Below, piece by piece: positions 38,616-47,697 of a stretch of DNA of 64,000 nucleotides. The stretch is from Telmatobacter sp049510455 (GTDB lineage Bacteria; Acidobacteriota; Terriglobia; Terriglobales; Acidobacteriaceae), in NCBI RefSeq assembly GCF_049510455.1, contig NZ_JBEKYX010000001.1, positions 42,920 through 106,919 on the forward strand. Reading direction: 5' to 3'. Under the pieces are notes generated by a model that saw only the letters and a list, made by a program, of their open reading frames with translations, made no database searches and was not told where the DNA came from. The translations under genes were made by a program, and so were the position numbers. Position 1 is the stretch's first letter, and every line of letters starts with the position of its first letter.

Positions 38616-40616
38616 CTACATCGCCTCCGGCGTCTCAATCCCCAGCCACCCCAGCACAGTGACCAGCTCTCGAAACGCCACCGCCGCCGTAGCCAGCAGA
38701 AACGTCTTCTTCCCCGCATCCTCTTCGGTCAAAATGTGGTGCTTGTGATAGAAGTTGTTGAACTCCTGCGCCAGCTGAAACGCATGCTTGGCAAGATAAG
38801 CCGGCTCTGAAGCGCCAATCGCCTGGTCCAGCACCAGCGACCGCCGTCCCGCACGCAGCCAAAGCGCCCAAATATCCTCGTTCTCCTCGCCAGAGAGATA
38901 GCTTCCCAACTCATCTATCTCCGCCAAGCGCGCCAGCTCCGCTTCGGGAGTAGTCCCACCCTTCCGGAAGATATTCCGGATACGCACCGCGGCATACTGC
39001 GCATAAGGCCCAGTCTCGCCCTCAAAACTCAGCGCATCCTTAAAGTCAAAAGCAATCACCGAGTTCCGCGTAAACTTCAGCATGAAGTACCGCAGCGCTC
39101 CAATCGCAACCTGCTCGGCAATCCTCTGCCGCTCAGCCTCATCGCGGCTCGTCTGACGCTTCTCCACTTCCTCGCGCGTCGCCGCAATCAGCTTGTCGAT
39201 CAGATCGTCAGCCTTCACGCCAAAGCCCTTGCGCCCGCTCACCTCGATATACGGCCGGCTCAAATCCTCATCCGAAACCGTGTATCCCAAATCAACCGCG
39301 CAGCGCGGCGTCAGCGCCACCATCTCGTAGCTGAAGTGCGTATAGTGATCCGCCTGCGCCGTGTGCCCCATCCCGCGCAGCGCCTGAATCACGTTAGCCT
39401 GCGGATCAGACTGCCGCGAATCAATCACGTTGTAAATCGCCGTCGCCCCGCCAAAGTGCGGATGCTCCGCCTCACCATGCTCCGTAGAAATCCAGCACTC
39501 ATGATCCGGATATTTGAAAAACTTCTTGTACCCAAAATCGCGCCCCAGCAACCCGAACTTCCAAAGATGGTAAGCAATATCCTTGCCCACATAAGTAACC
39601 GTGCCATTCGACCGCACAATCACCTTCGCATCTTCGTCGAGCTCGCCTTCAGCAATCTCCGCCCCAGGCCGCTGCATCACCCAGCAGCCCTTGTTCTTGC
39701 CCTCAGTCTCGAAGTACAGCACACCCGTCTGCTTCAACTGCTCAAACGCCACATCCCAGAACTTCAGGTGCAGAATCTCGCTCTCGCGCGGCAAAAAATC
39801 ATACTCAATATCCAGCCGCAGCATTGTCTCCAGATGCCGCCGCAGCACAGCCGTAGAAATCAGCTCCGCCACTTCCGCAGTTTCATTGCCGCCCTCTTCA
39901 ATCGCGTGCAGCGTAGCATACCGAAACTTCTTGCGCTCAGCATTCTCTTCCGCGCTCCCCTGCTCATACCACTGCGAAGTCCGCGCATACAAATCCCAGC
40001 AGTAATAATCCACGCGCTCGCCGTGCGCCTTCAGCTCATCCAGAAGTGCGCGAACCTCTGCCAGCGACTTGCCTTCAAGATGCTGAAAGCCCACCACCAC
40101 ATCCGCCACCTGCACCCCGGTGTTGTCGATGTAGTTCTGCACATCCACTTGGTTCCCAGCAGCCCTCAGCAGCCGCACAAACGTATCGCCAAGAATCGCA
40201 TTCCGCAGATGCCCAATATGCGCAGCCTTATTCGGATTGATACTCGTATGCTCCACCAGCACGTGTTCCGGGTGCCCCATCCTCGCGACGCCTTTGTCCT
40301 TGTCGCTAGGGCGGGAATCCGCAATCGAGCGAACACCCGCAGCCCGGTCCAGCCGCGCATTGATATATCCCGCACCAGCCACTTCAAAGCCAGCAAATCC
40401 CGGCAACGTGCCGATAGCCTCAACAATCTCCAGCGCAATCACCTTCGGCGCCTTGCGCAGCGTCCGCGCCAGTTGCAGCGCAATCGGCGTCGCCAGCTCG
40501 CCGAACCTCAGATCCGGCGGAATCTCAACCGGAACGTTCTCAATCTCAATCGAGTATTTGGCCTGGAGAACCGAGCGCAAATGCCCGGCAAGCTGCCTTT
40601 GAAGTTCAAGATACAC
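38616..40616 (-). CDS. argS: Arginyl-tRNA synthetase
   Basis: 666 residues from GTG at 40614-40616. The ArgRS N-terminal additional domain is followed by NPNKAAHIGHLRNAILGD (class I HIGH motif) and, in place of a canonical KMSKS, GRKGFGVKADDLID as in many ArgRS. The C-terminal DALR anticodon-binding domain starts near KDALSFEGETGPYAQYAAVRI. It charges tRNA-Arg. Confidence 0.95.
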   Translation of the reverse strand: MYLELQRQLAGHLRSVLQAKYSIEIENVPVEIPPDLRFGELATPIALQLARTLRKAPKVIALEIVEAIGTLPGFAGFEVAGAGYINARLDRAAGVRSIADSRPSDKDKGVARMGHPEHVLVEHTSINPNKAAHIGHLRNAILGDTFVRLLRAAGNQVDVQNYIDNTGVQVADVVVGFQHLEGKSLAEVRALLDELKAHGERVDYYCWDLYARTSQWYEQGSAEENAERKKFRYATLHAIEEGGNETAEVAELISTAVLRRHLETMLRLDIEYDFLPRESEILHLKFWDVAFEQLKQTGVLYFETEGKNKGCWVMQRPGAEIAEGELDEDAKVIVRSNGTVTYVGKDIAYHLWKFGLLGRDFGYKKFFKYPDHECWISTEHGEAEHPHFGGATAIYNVIDSRQSDPQANVIQALRGMGHTAQADHYTHFSYEMVALTPRCAVDLGYTVSDEDLSRPYIEVSGRKGFGVKADDLIDKLIAATREEVEKRQTSRDEAERQRIAEQVAIGALRYFMLKFTRNSVIAFDFKDALSFEGETGPYAQYAAVRIRNIFRKGGTTPEAELARLAEIDELGSYLSGEENEDIWALWLRAGRRSLVLDQAIGASEPAYLAKHAFQLAQEFNNFYHKHHILTEEDAGKKTFLLATAAVAFRELVTVLGWLGIETPEAM

Positions 40617-40683
40617 GCGCTAAAACCTCGGAAATCCTTGATTTACAAGGGCAATTCTAGCATTCTGATGCAGATGTTTTGTA

Positions 40684-40746
40684 ACAGGGCCAGACTTCAG
40701 TCGGGCCGAAAATGCCTGAATCGAAGTCTCGGGCTTTAGCCCCTGC
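40684..40746. repeat. Short dispersed intergenic repeat, copy 2
   Basis: CAGGGC...TCGGGC...CTGAA...GGGCTTTAGCCCC, related to 14045-14098. The GGGCT..AGCCC end is itself a hairpin. It occupies the divergent argS/DinB gap. Confidence 0.45.
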
Positions 40747-40856
40747 CAGCCTCGCATCTGCAAAACATCTCGCCGTCTGACCTTCTTCCGCAACCTGTTT
40801 CGCCCGCATTCAAACTGACCCACTCCCTATACCATCTGCTCAAGGAGACAGCAAAA

Positions 40857-41354
40857 ATGGTCGCCCTCACCGGAGAAGAACTACTCGCGTATGTCGAATA
40901 CACCACCGACAAATTCAAGAAGCTGCTAACAGCGCATCCGGAAATCCTGACCCTCCCTTGCGGCATCCGCGAAACTCAATCCGTAGCCCAGCTTCTCCAG
41001 CACATCGTCGCCGTCGAACTCCGCTACCCCGAGCGCCTCCTCGAACTCCCGCAAACCGACTACTCAGCAATCCCCTATGACTCAGTCGACGCTATCTACG
41101 CCACTCACAACCGCGCCATGGACCTCATCAAACCACTGTTCGAAAAAGACGACGACTGGTGGGAAGAAGTGCTCGAATTCAAAACCCGCAGCATCGGCAC
41201 TCTGCGCATGTCCCGCCGCACAGCGTTAGTACAATCCCTCACACACTCCATCCGCCACTACGCGCAGCTAGCCACACTCGTACGCCAGCACGGCATAACC
41301 GCTGACCTGCCACTGGACTATTTCTTCATGGGCCTGCTGCCATCAGTCACATAA
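40857..41354 (+). CDS. DinB-family four-helix protein
   Basis: 165 residues, ATG preceded by AAGGAGA. Four-helix DinB/YfiT-like fold with metal-ligand His positions (LLQHIVAVELRYPERLLEL, SLTHSIRHYAQLATLVRQHG). Family members are metal-dependent enzymes of thiol metabolism or stress proteins; the specific reaction is not clear. Confidence 0.75.
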   Translation: MVALTGEELLAYVEYTTDKFKKLLTAHPEILTLPCGIRETQSVAQLLQHIVAVELRYPERLLELPQTDYSAIPYDSVDAIYATHNRAMDLIKPLFEKDDDWWEEVLEFKTRSIGTLRMSRRTALVQSLTHSIRHYAQLATLVRQHGITADLPLDYFFMGLLPSVT

Positions 41355-41433
41355 GTTGCCAATAAACCCAATGCCTTAAAATGAAGTGTCGGGGCTTTCC
41401 GCGCAGCATGGCCGTCTGCCCTGCACCTCATCA

Positions 41434-43665
41434 ATGACAAAGCCCGACTCCAGCCCCGATTCGAGAACAGCCCCCTTCTACCTCACCACGCCCATTTACT
41501 ACGTAAACGCGCGGCCACACTTGGGCACTGCCTACTCAACAATCGTCTGCGACGCCATCGCCCGCCACAAGCGCGCCCTCGGCATTGAAACATGGTTCCT
41601 CACCGGAACCGACGAGCACGGCCAGAAGATTGAGCGCTCCGCCAGACTCGCGGGCAAAACCCCGCAGGAGTTCGCCGACAAAATCTCCAGCGAGTTCCGC
41701 GCACTCTGGGATCGCCTCGGCCTCAGCTACGACGACTTCATCCGCACCACAGAACCCCGCCACATCCGCGGCGCGCAGCATCTCTTCGCCACACTGCGCG
41801 ACAAGGGCTACATCTACAAAAGCACCTACACCGGCCAGTACTGCGTCAGCGACGAAGCCTGGGTCGACGTGCCACCCGGCGCTCCCTGCCCCGATTGCGG
41901 CCGCATCACAGAAACCGTCAGCGAAGAAAACTACTTCTTCAAGCTCTCCGCCTTTGAGCGCAAGCTGCTTGAGTTCTACGAGGCCAACCCCGGCTTCATG
42001 CAGCCGGAAAGCACCCGCAAAGAAGTCCTCTCCTTCGTTCGCGGCGGCCTCAAGGATCTTTCCGTAAGCCGCACCAGCTTCACCTGGGGCATTCCCGTCC
42101 CCGGCGATGAAAAGCACGTCATCTACGTCTGGCTCGACGCCCTCGCCAACTACATTACCGCCCTCGGCTACGGCTCCGACGATCCCGCAGACAAGGCAAA
42201 ATTCGCAAAATTCTGGCCCGCGGACATTCATCTCATCGGCAAAGAAATCAGCCGCTTCCACTGCGTCTACTGGCCCGCATTCCTCATGGCCGCGGGCATC
42301 GCAACACCTAAATCCGTCCACGCCAACGGCTGGCTGCTCTTTGACGACACCAAAATGTCGAAGTCGCTCGGCAACATCGTCCGCGCCGAAACAATCGACG
42401 AAGTCCTCGGCGCAGATGCTCTGCGCTACTTCCTCCTGCGCGAAATTCCCTTCGGCCAGGACGGCAGCTTCACCTTTGACGCCCTCGTCCGCCGCTACAA
42501 CGGCGATCTCGCCAACGGCTACGGCAACCTTGTCAGCCGCGTCGTCAACATGATGCACAAGTTCTTCGGCGGAACCGTACCGGATTCAGGCGCGCCAACA
42601 GAGGCAGAAACAGCCCTGCGCGCAGCCGCCGAGCGCACCATCAACGAATTCCCCATCGCCTTCGACGAATTCAACTTCTCTGAAGCATTGAAAATCCTCT
42701 GGGCGCTGGTAGCCGAGACCGACGGCTATCTTACCGCCAACGCCCCCTGGAAGAAACCCGCCGACCGCAGCGACACCGACCACTTAGCGCTGCAAGCGCG
42801 CGTGTTAGCCAACGCCGCGGAGGCCATCCGCATCATCACAGCATTGGTGTACCCCATTCTGCCGGCTTCCGCCGCAAAGGTCTGGCAGCAGCTTGGGCTC
42901 GGCGAAATTCAAAATGCGGCAAAGCAAGCATTTTTGACGGATATCAAATGGGGCGGCCTCAAGCCCGGCACAAAATTCGGCGAGCCGGCGCCGCTCTTCC
43001 CCCGTGCAGAAAAGGACGCGATAGAACGTATGGAAAACCTAGAGAAGCAGAACAACGCAAGCGCGGTAGACGCAGCAGCAGGCAAGCAGGCCGAGCCCAT
43101 CCACGCTCCCGCAGCCACATCCGTCGATCCCACATCCGCGCCGGATGCCACACAAGTACACGCGACAACACCAACCACCGTAGCACCGCATCACACAGAT
43201 ATGCCCGTTGAAACCGCCAGGGTTCATTCCGTTCCTGCAGAAATCGCCAGCGCGCGTCTCAGCAGCACGCCAGCCGACGCACCCACTGGCACCCCGCTTA
43301 CACCAGGGGTGGCAACAGCAGAAGAAAAGCAATTCATAACCATCGATGACTTCACCAAAGTAGATCTGCGCGTTGCCCAGATCCTCGTCGCCGAGCGCAT
43401 CCCCAAAGCCGACAAGCTCCTCCGCCTCGAAGTCGACCTCGGCTACGAAAAGCGCCAGATCCTCGCCGGCATCGCGCAATACTACGAGCCCGAAAAGCTC
43501 ATCGGCCGCAAGATCGTCATCATCGCCAACCTCGCCCCACGCAAGATGCGCGGCCTCGAATCGAACGGCATGCTTTTAGCCGCTTCATTGCCCGACAATC
43601 CGGAAAGCACTCCCGTCCTCGCAGGCTTCCTGGAAGACGTCCCGCTCGGCGCACGGTTGAAGTAA
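41434..43665 (+). CDS. metG: Methionyl-tRNA synthetase with C-terminal tRNA-binding domain
   Basis: 743 residues from the ATG at 41434; the frame extends to GTG 41386. The class I core has HLGTAYS (HIGH variant) and KMSKSLGN. A zinc knuckle of one CxxC type is at CPDCGRITE. A Thr/Ala/Pro-rich linker (about 550-630) leads to the OB-fold Trbp111 domain (FTKVDLRVAQILVAERIPKADKLL) used for dimerisation and tRNA binding. Confidence 0.94.
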   Translation: MTKPDSSPDSRTAPFYLTTPIYYVNARPHLGTAYSTIVCDAIARHKRALGIETWFLTGTDEHGQKIERSARLAGKTPQEFADKISSEFRALWDRLGLSYDDFIRTTEPRHIRGAQHLFATLRDKGYIYKSTYTGQYCVSDEAWVDVPPGAPCPDCGRITETVSEENYFFKLSAFERKLLEFYEANPGFMQPESTRKEVLSFVRGGLKDLSVSRTSFTWGIPVPGDEKHVIYVWLDALANYITALGYGSDDPADKAKFAKFWPADIHLIGKEISRFHCVYWPAFLMAAGIATPKSVHANGWLLFDDTKMSKSLGNIVRAETIDEVLGADALRYFLLREIPFGQDGSFTFDALVRRYNGDLANGYGNLVSRVVNMMHKFFGGTVPDSGAPTEAETALRAAAERTINEFPIAFDEFNFSEALKILWALVAETDGYLTANAPWKKPADRSDTDHLALQARVLANAAEAIRIITALVYPILPASAAKVWQQLGLGEIQNAAKQAFLTDIKWGGLKPGTKFGEPAPLFPRAEKDAIERMENLEKQNNASAVDAAAGKQAEPIHAPAATSVDPTSAPDATQVHATTPTTVAPHHTDMPVETARVHSVPAEIASARLSSTPADAPTGTPLTPGVATAEEKQFITIDDFTKVDLRVAQILVAERIPKADKLLRLEVDLGYEKRQILAGIAQYYEPEKLIGRKIVIIANLAPRKMRGLESNGMLLAASLPDNPESTPVLAGFLEDVPLGARLK

Positions 43666-43711
43666 GGCATACACATAAATCGTGCTATCCTTACACATCG
43701 AGAGGCGCGCC

Positions 43712-44014
43712 ATGCGAACCAACATCGAGATCGACGACAAGCTCATGCGCCAGGCGATGAAAGCTACCGGCGCCACGACCAAAAAGGCCGCGGTTGAAGC
43801 TGCGTTGCGCCAGATGGTTCAGATCAAGAACCAGGGCGAGATTCGCAAGCTTTTTGGCAAAGTCGTCTGGCGCGGCCACGACGATGATTGGTTTGCCACG
43901 GATGGGGAGATTCTCGAGAAACGCCGGAAGGAAACCGCCGCATCCGATTCCGGCGAGGCGTTATCAGATTCGCTAACCCGCCGGCGCAGGCACACCGGCA
44001 CACAAAGCCGCTGA
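43712..44014 (+). CDS. VapB-type antitoxin, module 3
   Basis: 100 residues starting MRTNIEIDDKLMRQAMKATG, the standard type II VapB N-terminus (ribbon-helix-helix). GAGAGG RBS. After residue 65 the tail is unusually long and basic (RRRRHTGTQSR). The stop lies 5 bases before the PIN gene. Confidence 0.85.
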   Translation: MRTNIEIDDKLMRQAMKATGATTKKAAVEAALRQMVQIKNQGEIRKLFGKVVWRGHDDDWFATDGEILEKRRKETAASDSGEALSDSLTRRRRHTGTQSR

Positions 44015-44019
44015 CCGCG

Positions 44020-44427
44020 ATGGTAATCGTTGATTCTTCTGTTCTGATCGATTACCTGGCGGGCCGTTTGACGCCGCAAACGGAATGGCTGCTTCGATCT
44101 CCTGATTCCAGTCGTATCGGAATCACCAGCTTGATTCTCAGCGAGGTTCTGCAGGGAGTTCGCAGCGATGACGCATTCCCTGAGACTCTTCGCATCCTGC
44201 AACAATTCGCCGTATTTGAAACCGGCGGCCGGGAATTGGCCATCGCCTCTGCGCGCAACTACAGGGAACTCCGCAAACTGGGTTTTACAATTCGCAGCAC
44301 CATCGACTGCATCACGGCAACCTTCTGCATTGAAGAAGGCCATACGCTCCTTCACAACGATCGCGATTTCACCGCCTTTGAAAACCATCTTCATCTTGAG
44401 ACCGTCCGTCCAGTCACATTGAACTGA
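44020..44427 (+). CDS. VapC PIN-domain toxin, module 3
   Basis: 135 residues. MVIVDSSVLIDYLAG carries the first Asp, then ILSEVLQGV, STIDCITATF and LLHNDRDF complete the acidic site. It is a probable tRNA or mRNA endonuclease neutralised by the adjacent VapB. Confidence 0.85.
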   Translation: MVIVDSSVLIDYLAGRLTPQTEWLLRSPDSSRIGITSLILSEVLQGVRSDDAFPETLRILQQFAVFETGGRELAIASARNYRELRKLGFTIRSTIDCITATFCIEEGHTLLHNDRDFTAFENHLHLETVRPVTLN

Positions 44428-44452
44428 TTTTCACTCCATACGAGGTCTTGCC

Positions 44453-45280
44453 CTGCTCATCGACTCTCACGCCCATCTCGACAACCCGCGCTACGCCGAA
44501 GACCGCGCAGAAATGCTCCGCCGCGCCGCCGCCGCCGGCGTGAGCGCAGTGCTGTCTATCGGCATTGGCGAAAACCCACTGGAGATGCATCAGGCCCTCG
44601 ACATCTGCCGCGAGTACAACGGCCAACTCGGCATGCCGCAGCTCTACGCAAGCGCAGGAATCTATCCGCACTCCACCGTTGACGCTGACAACTCAGCACT
44701 CGCCAAACTCGACAGCCTGCTCGCCGAGCCTGAAGTCATCGCCTGCGGCGAAATCGGCCTCGACTATTACCACGAAGGCGCACCCCATGATCTCCAGCGC
44801 AAAATGCTCATCGCGCAGCTTGAAATCGCCGCCGCGCGCAAGCGCCCCATCCTCATCCACTGCCGCCCCAAAGACGGCACCACCGCCGCCTGGGACGACC
44901 TCTTCGCTGTCCTTGACGAACATTGGCAGCACACCGGTCTCGGCGGCATCATGCACTGCTTCTCCGGAAACTACGATCAGGCGCGGCGCTCGCTCGATAT
45001 GGGCTTCCTCTGTTCTTTTGCTGGCCAGATCACCTACCCCAAAGCCCAGGATCTGCGCGATGTAGCTGCAAAGCTCCCGCTCGACAGCGTATTAGTCGAA
45101 ACCGACGCCCCCTGGCTCGCACCCGCGCCTCTACGTGGCCAGCGAAATGAGCCCGCACACGTGGTCCACACCGCGGAAACTTTGGCCGTTTTGCAGGGCG
45201 TGCTAGCTGACGAACTAGGCGAGGCAACAACGAAAAACTTCCAAAGATTGTTCCGATTAGCCCCCTTCATGGGAAACTGA
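44453..45280 (+). CDS. tatD: TatD-family metal-dependent hydrolase, non-canonical start
   Basis: The conserved N-terminus IDSHAHLDN (metal HxH) must begin upstream of the first ATG at 44513. Between the in-frame stop at 44420-44422 and the HxH there is no ATG, GTG or TTG. I take CTG at 44453, which has GAGG eight bases upstream; this gives 275 aa. Other metal ligands are GEIGLDYY, LIHCR, IMHCFSGN and ETDAPWL. TatD enzymes are 3'-5' DNases/amidohydrolase-like. Confidence 0.9.
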   Translation: MLIDSHAHLDNPRYAEDRAEMLRRAAAAGVSAVLSIGIGENPLEMHQALDICREYNGQLGMPQLYASAGIYPHSTVDADNSALAKLDSLLAEPEVIACGEIGLDYYHEGAPHDLQRKMLIAQLEIAAARKRPILIHCRPKDGTTAAWDDLFAVLDEHWQHTGLGGIMHCFSGNYDQARRSLDMGFLCSFAGQITYPKAQDLRDVAAKLPLDSVLVETDAPWLAPAPLRGQRNEPAHVVHTAETLAVLQGVLADELGEATTKNFQRLFRLAPFMGN

Positions 45281-45333
45281 TAATTACAGCTCCGCCGGGC
45301 GCCCCGCGCGCCCAGGCCGCTCCGAGGGCAAAT

Positions 45334-45837
45334 ATGGCGCAGGACAATTCATTCGATATTGTGAGCAAGGTCGACATTCAGGAAGTCCGCAACGCAATCG
45401 ACCAGGCGCTCAAGGAAGTCAAGCAGCGCTTTGACCTCAAGGACTCCAAGTCCGAGATCGAGCTGCTGCAGGGCGACAAGGAAATTCAACTCGCCTCAGC
45501 CGCCGAGTACAAACTTGAAGCGGTCAAGGAAATCCTCGGCCAGAAGCTCGTCAAACGCGGCGTCTCGCTCAAAAACCTTGAGTACGGCAAGCTTGAGCAG
45601 GCCGCCGGCCAGAGCGTGCGCCAGAAGATCACCCTTCAGCAAGGCATCCCCGGCGAAAAAGCTAAGGAGATTGTCCGCCTTATCAAGGATTCAAAAAAGA
45701 AGGTACAGGCCAGCATTCAAGGCGATACCGTCAGAATCAGCGGCAAAGACCGCGACGATCTGCAAGGCGTCATCGCCCTGCTGCGCGGTAAAGACCTCGG
45801 CGTCGATCTGCAGTTCACCAACTACCGGACCAACTAG
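45334..45837 (+). CDS. yajQ: YajQ-family nucleotide-binding protein
   Basis: 167 residues, full length. Begins MAQDNSFDIVSKVDIQEVRNAI and ends GVDLQFTNYR, as in YajQ, a two-domain RNP-like protein that binds tRNA or cyclic-di-GMP in some species. It is 53 bases downstream of tatD. Confidence 0.93.
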   Translation: MAQDNSFDIVSKVDIQEVRNAIDQALKEVKQRFDLKDSKSEIELLQGDKEIQLASAAEYKLEAVKEILGQKLVKRGVSLKNLEYGKLEQAAGQSVRQKITLQQGIPGEKAKEIVRLIKDSKKKVQASIQGDTVRISGKDRDDLQGVIALLRGKDLGVDLQFTNYRTN

Positions 45838-45873
45838 GTTCCAGCACAAAACAAGTCCAAAACCAGGAAGAGA

Positions 45874-46866
45874 ATGATAAGCACACTGGCCATAGCCACG
45901 GCACGAGAGGTCTTTGAGCTGCTGCGGGACGATCTCGTAGCCATTGAGCAGGAGCTGGGCCGCGACGCCGCCTCCAGTGTCAGCACCATCACGGAGATCG
46001 CCGAGTACCTTCGCGAGGGCGGCGGCAAACGCATCCGCCCCTCTGTTCTTCTACTCTCCGCGCACATGATGGGCTTCTTCGGCCAGAGCGCCATCCGCCT
46101 CGGCACCGTCGTTGAAATGGTGCACACTGCCACGCTCGTGCATGACGACATCATCGACGGCGCAAGCACCCGCCGCGGCCGCCCCAGCACCAACACCACC
46201 TGGGGCAATGAAAAATGCGTTCTCGCCGGCGACTGGCTTTACATGCAGGCCTTCCGGGTCGCTCTCGAAGAAAAAAATCTCCGCGTCCTCGACCTGCTCA
46301 TCGCCCTCACCCAGCAGATGGTCGAAGGCGAGCTGCTGCAAATTCAGAAGCTCGGCAAAGCCGTCTCTGAAGCCGAGTATTACGACCTCATCTTCCGCAA
46401 GACCGCCTGCCTCTTTTCAACCTCCATGCGACTCGGCGCGGTCCTAGCCGGCGCATCCGAAGCCGAAGAAAATAACGTAGCGGCTTATGGCCGCACCGTA
46501 GGCCTCGCCTTCCAGATCGTGGACGATGTTCTCGACCTGACCGCAACCGAAGAAGTTCTCGGTAAGCCCGTCGCAAGCGACCTGCGCGAGGGCAAAACGA
46601 CGCTGTCCATCATTCACGCATGGGATCACGGAACCGCCGCCGAGCGCCAGCTCATTCAGCGCGTGCTCGACGATCGCAGCTTTGAGCACGTCTCCCGGCA
46701 GGAGATTCAGGAGATCCTCAAGCGCCACGGCTCTGTGGCGTATGCCATGGAAGTAGCCGAGCGCTACGCTGAGCAGGCGCGCCAGGCCCTCGCCGGATTC
46801 GCGGAGTCGGACTTCAAACGCGCGCTCCTCTGGGTGCCGGATTTTGTTGTAGCGCGAGAGAAATAG
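45874..46866 (+). CDS. Trans-polyprenyl diphosphate synthase
   Basis: 330 residues. First Asp-rich motif LVHDDIIDGASTRRG with the following RRG, second FQIVDDVLDLTA. Long-chain (C35-C50) all-trans type, most like octaprenyl/heptaprenyl synthases that make quinone side chains. Product length cannot be assigned safely from sequence alone. It uses IPP made with the help of Dxr (encoded at 49.1 kb). Confidence 0.88.
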   Translation: MISTLAIATAREVFELLRDDLVAIEQELGRDAASSVSTITEIAEYLREGGGKRIRPSVLLLSAHMMGFFGQSAIRLGTVVEMVHTATLVHDDIIDGASTRRGRPSTNTTWGNEKCVLAGDWLYMQAFRVALEEKNLRVLDLLIALTQQMVEGELLQIQKLGKAVSEAEYYDLIFRKTACLFSTSMRLGAVLAGASEAEENNVAAYGRTVGLAFQIVDDVLDLTATEEVLGKPVASDLREGKTTLSIIHAWDHGTAAERQLIQRVLDDRSFEHVSRQEIQEILKRHGSVAYAMEVAERYAEQARQALAGFAESDFKRALLWVPDFVVAREK

Positions 46867-46907
46867 CCGCTCCATTCAGCGCTCAAATTGCTCGCCGAAA
46901 GCAGGCC

Positions 46908-47147
46908 CTATGCCAAGCCGCCCGATGCGGAATCTATGGAATCGCGTGGACCAGCGGCTTGAGCAGTTGCTGATCCGTCCGGAAGAGAATCTCTCAGCAG
47001 CGCTTGAATCCAATCGCGCCGACGGACTGCCGTCCATCGATGTCTCTCCGCTCTTCGGAAATTCCTCGGCATGTTGATCACGATCTCCAGCGCGCACGCC
47101 GTATATCCGCCCTCTTCCGCCTCACGCACCTCAAAGATCAGTTCCAT
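46908..47147 (-). pseudogene. Remnant of a HicB-like/DUF small antitoxin gene (tentative)
   Basis: The first 20 residues (MELIFEVREAEEGGYTACAL) closely resemble the N-terminus of a family of about 75-residue HicB-like proteins, but the rest of the frame is basic, unlike any family member, and no partner gene is present. A frame change after residue 20 is likely. It could instead be a short novel protein. Confidence 0.35.
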
Positions 47148-47180
47148 GCACTCTAGCCTGTCGTGAATTCGTGCTCAGTT

Positions 47181-47603
47181 CTACTCCATCAAATTCCGCA
47201 ACGCAGCCGCGTAGCTGTCCGGCAGCGGCTGCCGCTCAAACTTCTCATCGCACACCACATGCACCGTTTCGCCTTCCGCCAGAAGCTTTCGCTCTTCCCC
47301 GTCCCGGCCTGCATCGCGATAAATGCGATAAGCAAACTTGATCACAGACCCGCGCAGCATCGCAGGCCGCGTCTCAATCAGAATCTCATCGTCATACTTC
47401 GCAGGCGCTTTATAACGGCATGACGCATCCACAACCGGCAGGATCAGCTTGTGATCCTTCTCCATCTGGTCGTATGAAAGCCCCACAGAGCGCAGCACCT
47501 CCACGCGCCCAATCTCAAACCAGACAAAATAATTGGCATAGTAAACCACGCCCATCTGGTCGGTCTCGGCATACCGCACGCGGATTTTAGAGGTAACTGG
47601 CAT
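47181..47603 (-). CDS. ybgC: YbgC/FadM-type acyl-CoA thioesterase
   Basis: 140 residues, hotdog fold. The active site has Asp15 in YAETDQMGVVYYANYFVWFE. It hydrolyses short-chain acyl-CoAs; YbgC proteins are often linked to envelope functions. It lies 94 bases downstream of rseP, separated by the heptad hairpin. Confidence 0.85.
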   Translation of the reverse strand: MPVTSKIRVRYAETDQMGVVYYANYFVWFEIGRVEVLRSVGLSYDQMEKDHKLILPVVDASCRYKAPAKYDDEILIETRPAMLRGSVIKFAYRIYRDAGRDGEERKLLAEGETVHVVCDEKFERQPLPDSYAAALRNLME

Positions 47604-47608
47604 AGGAA

Positions 47609-47694
47609 CAGAGATCAGGGGTCAGAGATCAGAGATCAGATTGCGGCATGGTCAGCGGAAAAGCTGACCCCTGACCCCTGATCCCTGACCCCTG
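47609..47694. repeat. Inverted array of heptamer repeats filling the rseP-ybgC spacer
   Basis: Left arm 47609-47639 and right arm 47664-47694 are each built from 7-base units (left CAGAGAT/CAGGGGT, right CTGACCC/CTGATCC). On the minus-strand RNA the arms pair over 31 positions with six G-U pairs and one mismatch. A smaller hairpin GTCAGC(GGAAAA)GCTGAC (47651-47668) overlaps the right arm. It starts 3 bases after the rseP stop and ends 5 bases before the ybgC ATG. Confidence 0.75.
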
Positions 47695-47697
47695 TTT

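Noticed and set aside
39336..40739. A 467-residue open frame antisense to argS
   Set aside because: It is the mirror of a high-GC coding region; basic, low-complexity composition and no RBS. argS on the other strand has all class I motifs.
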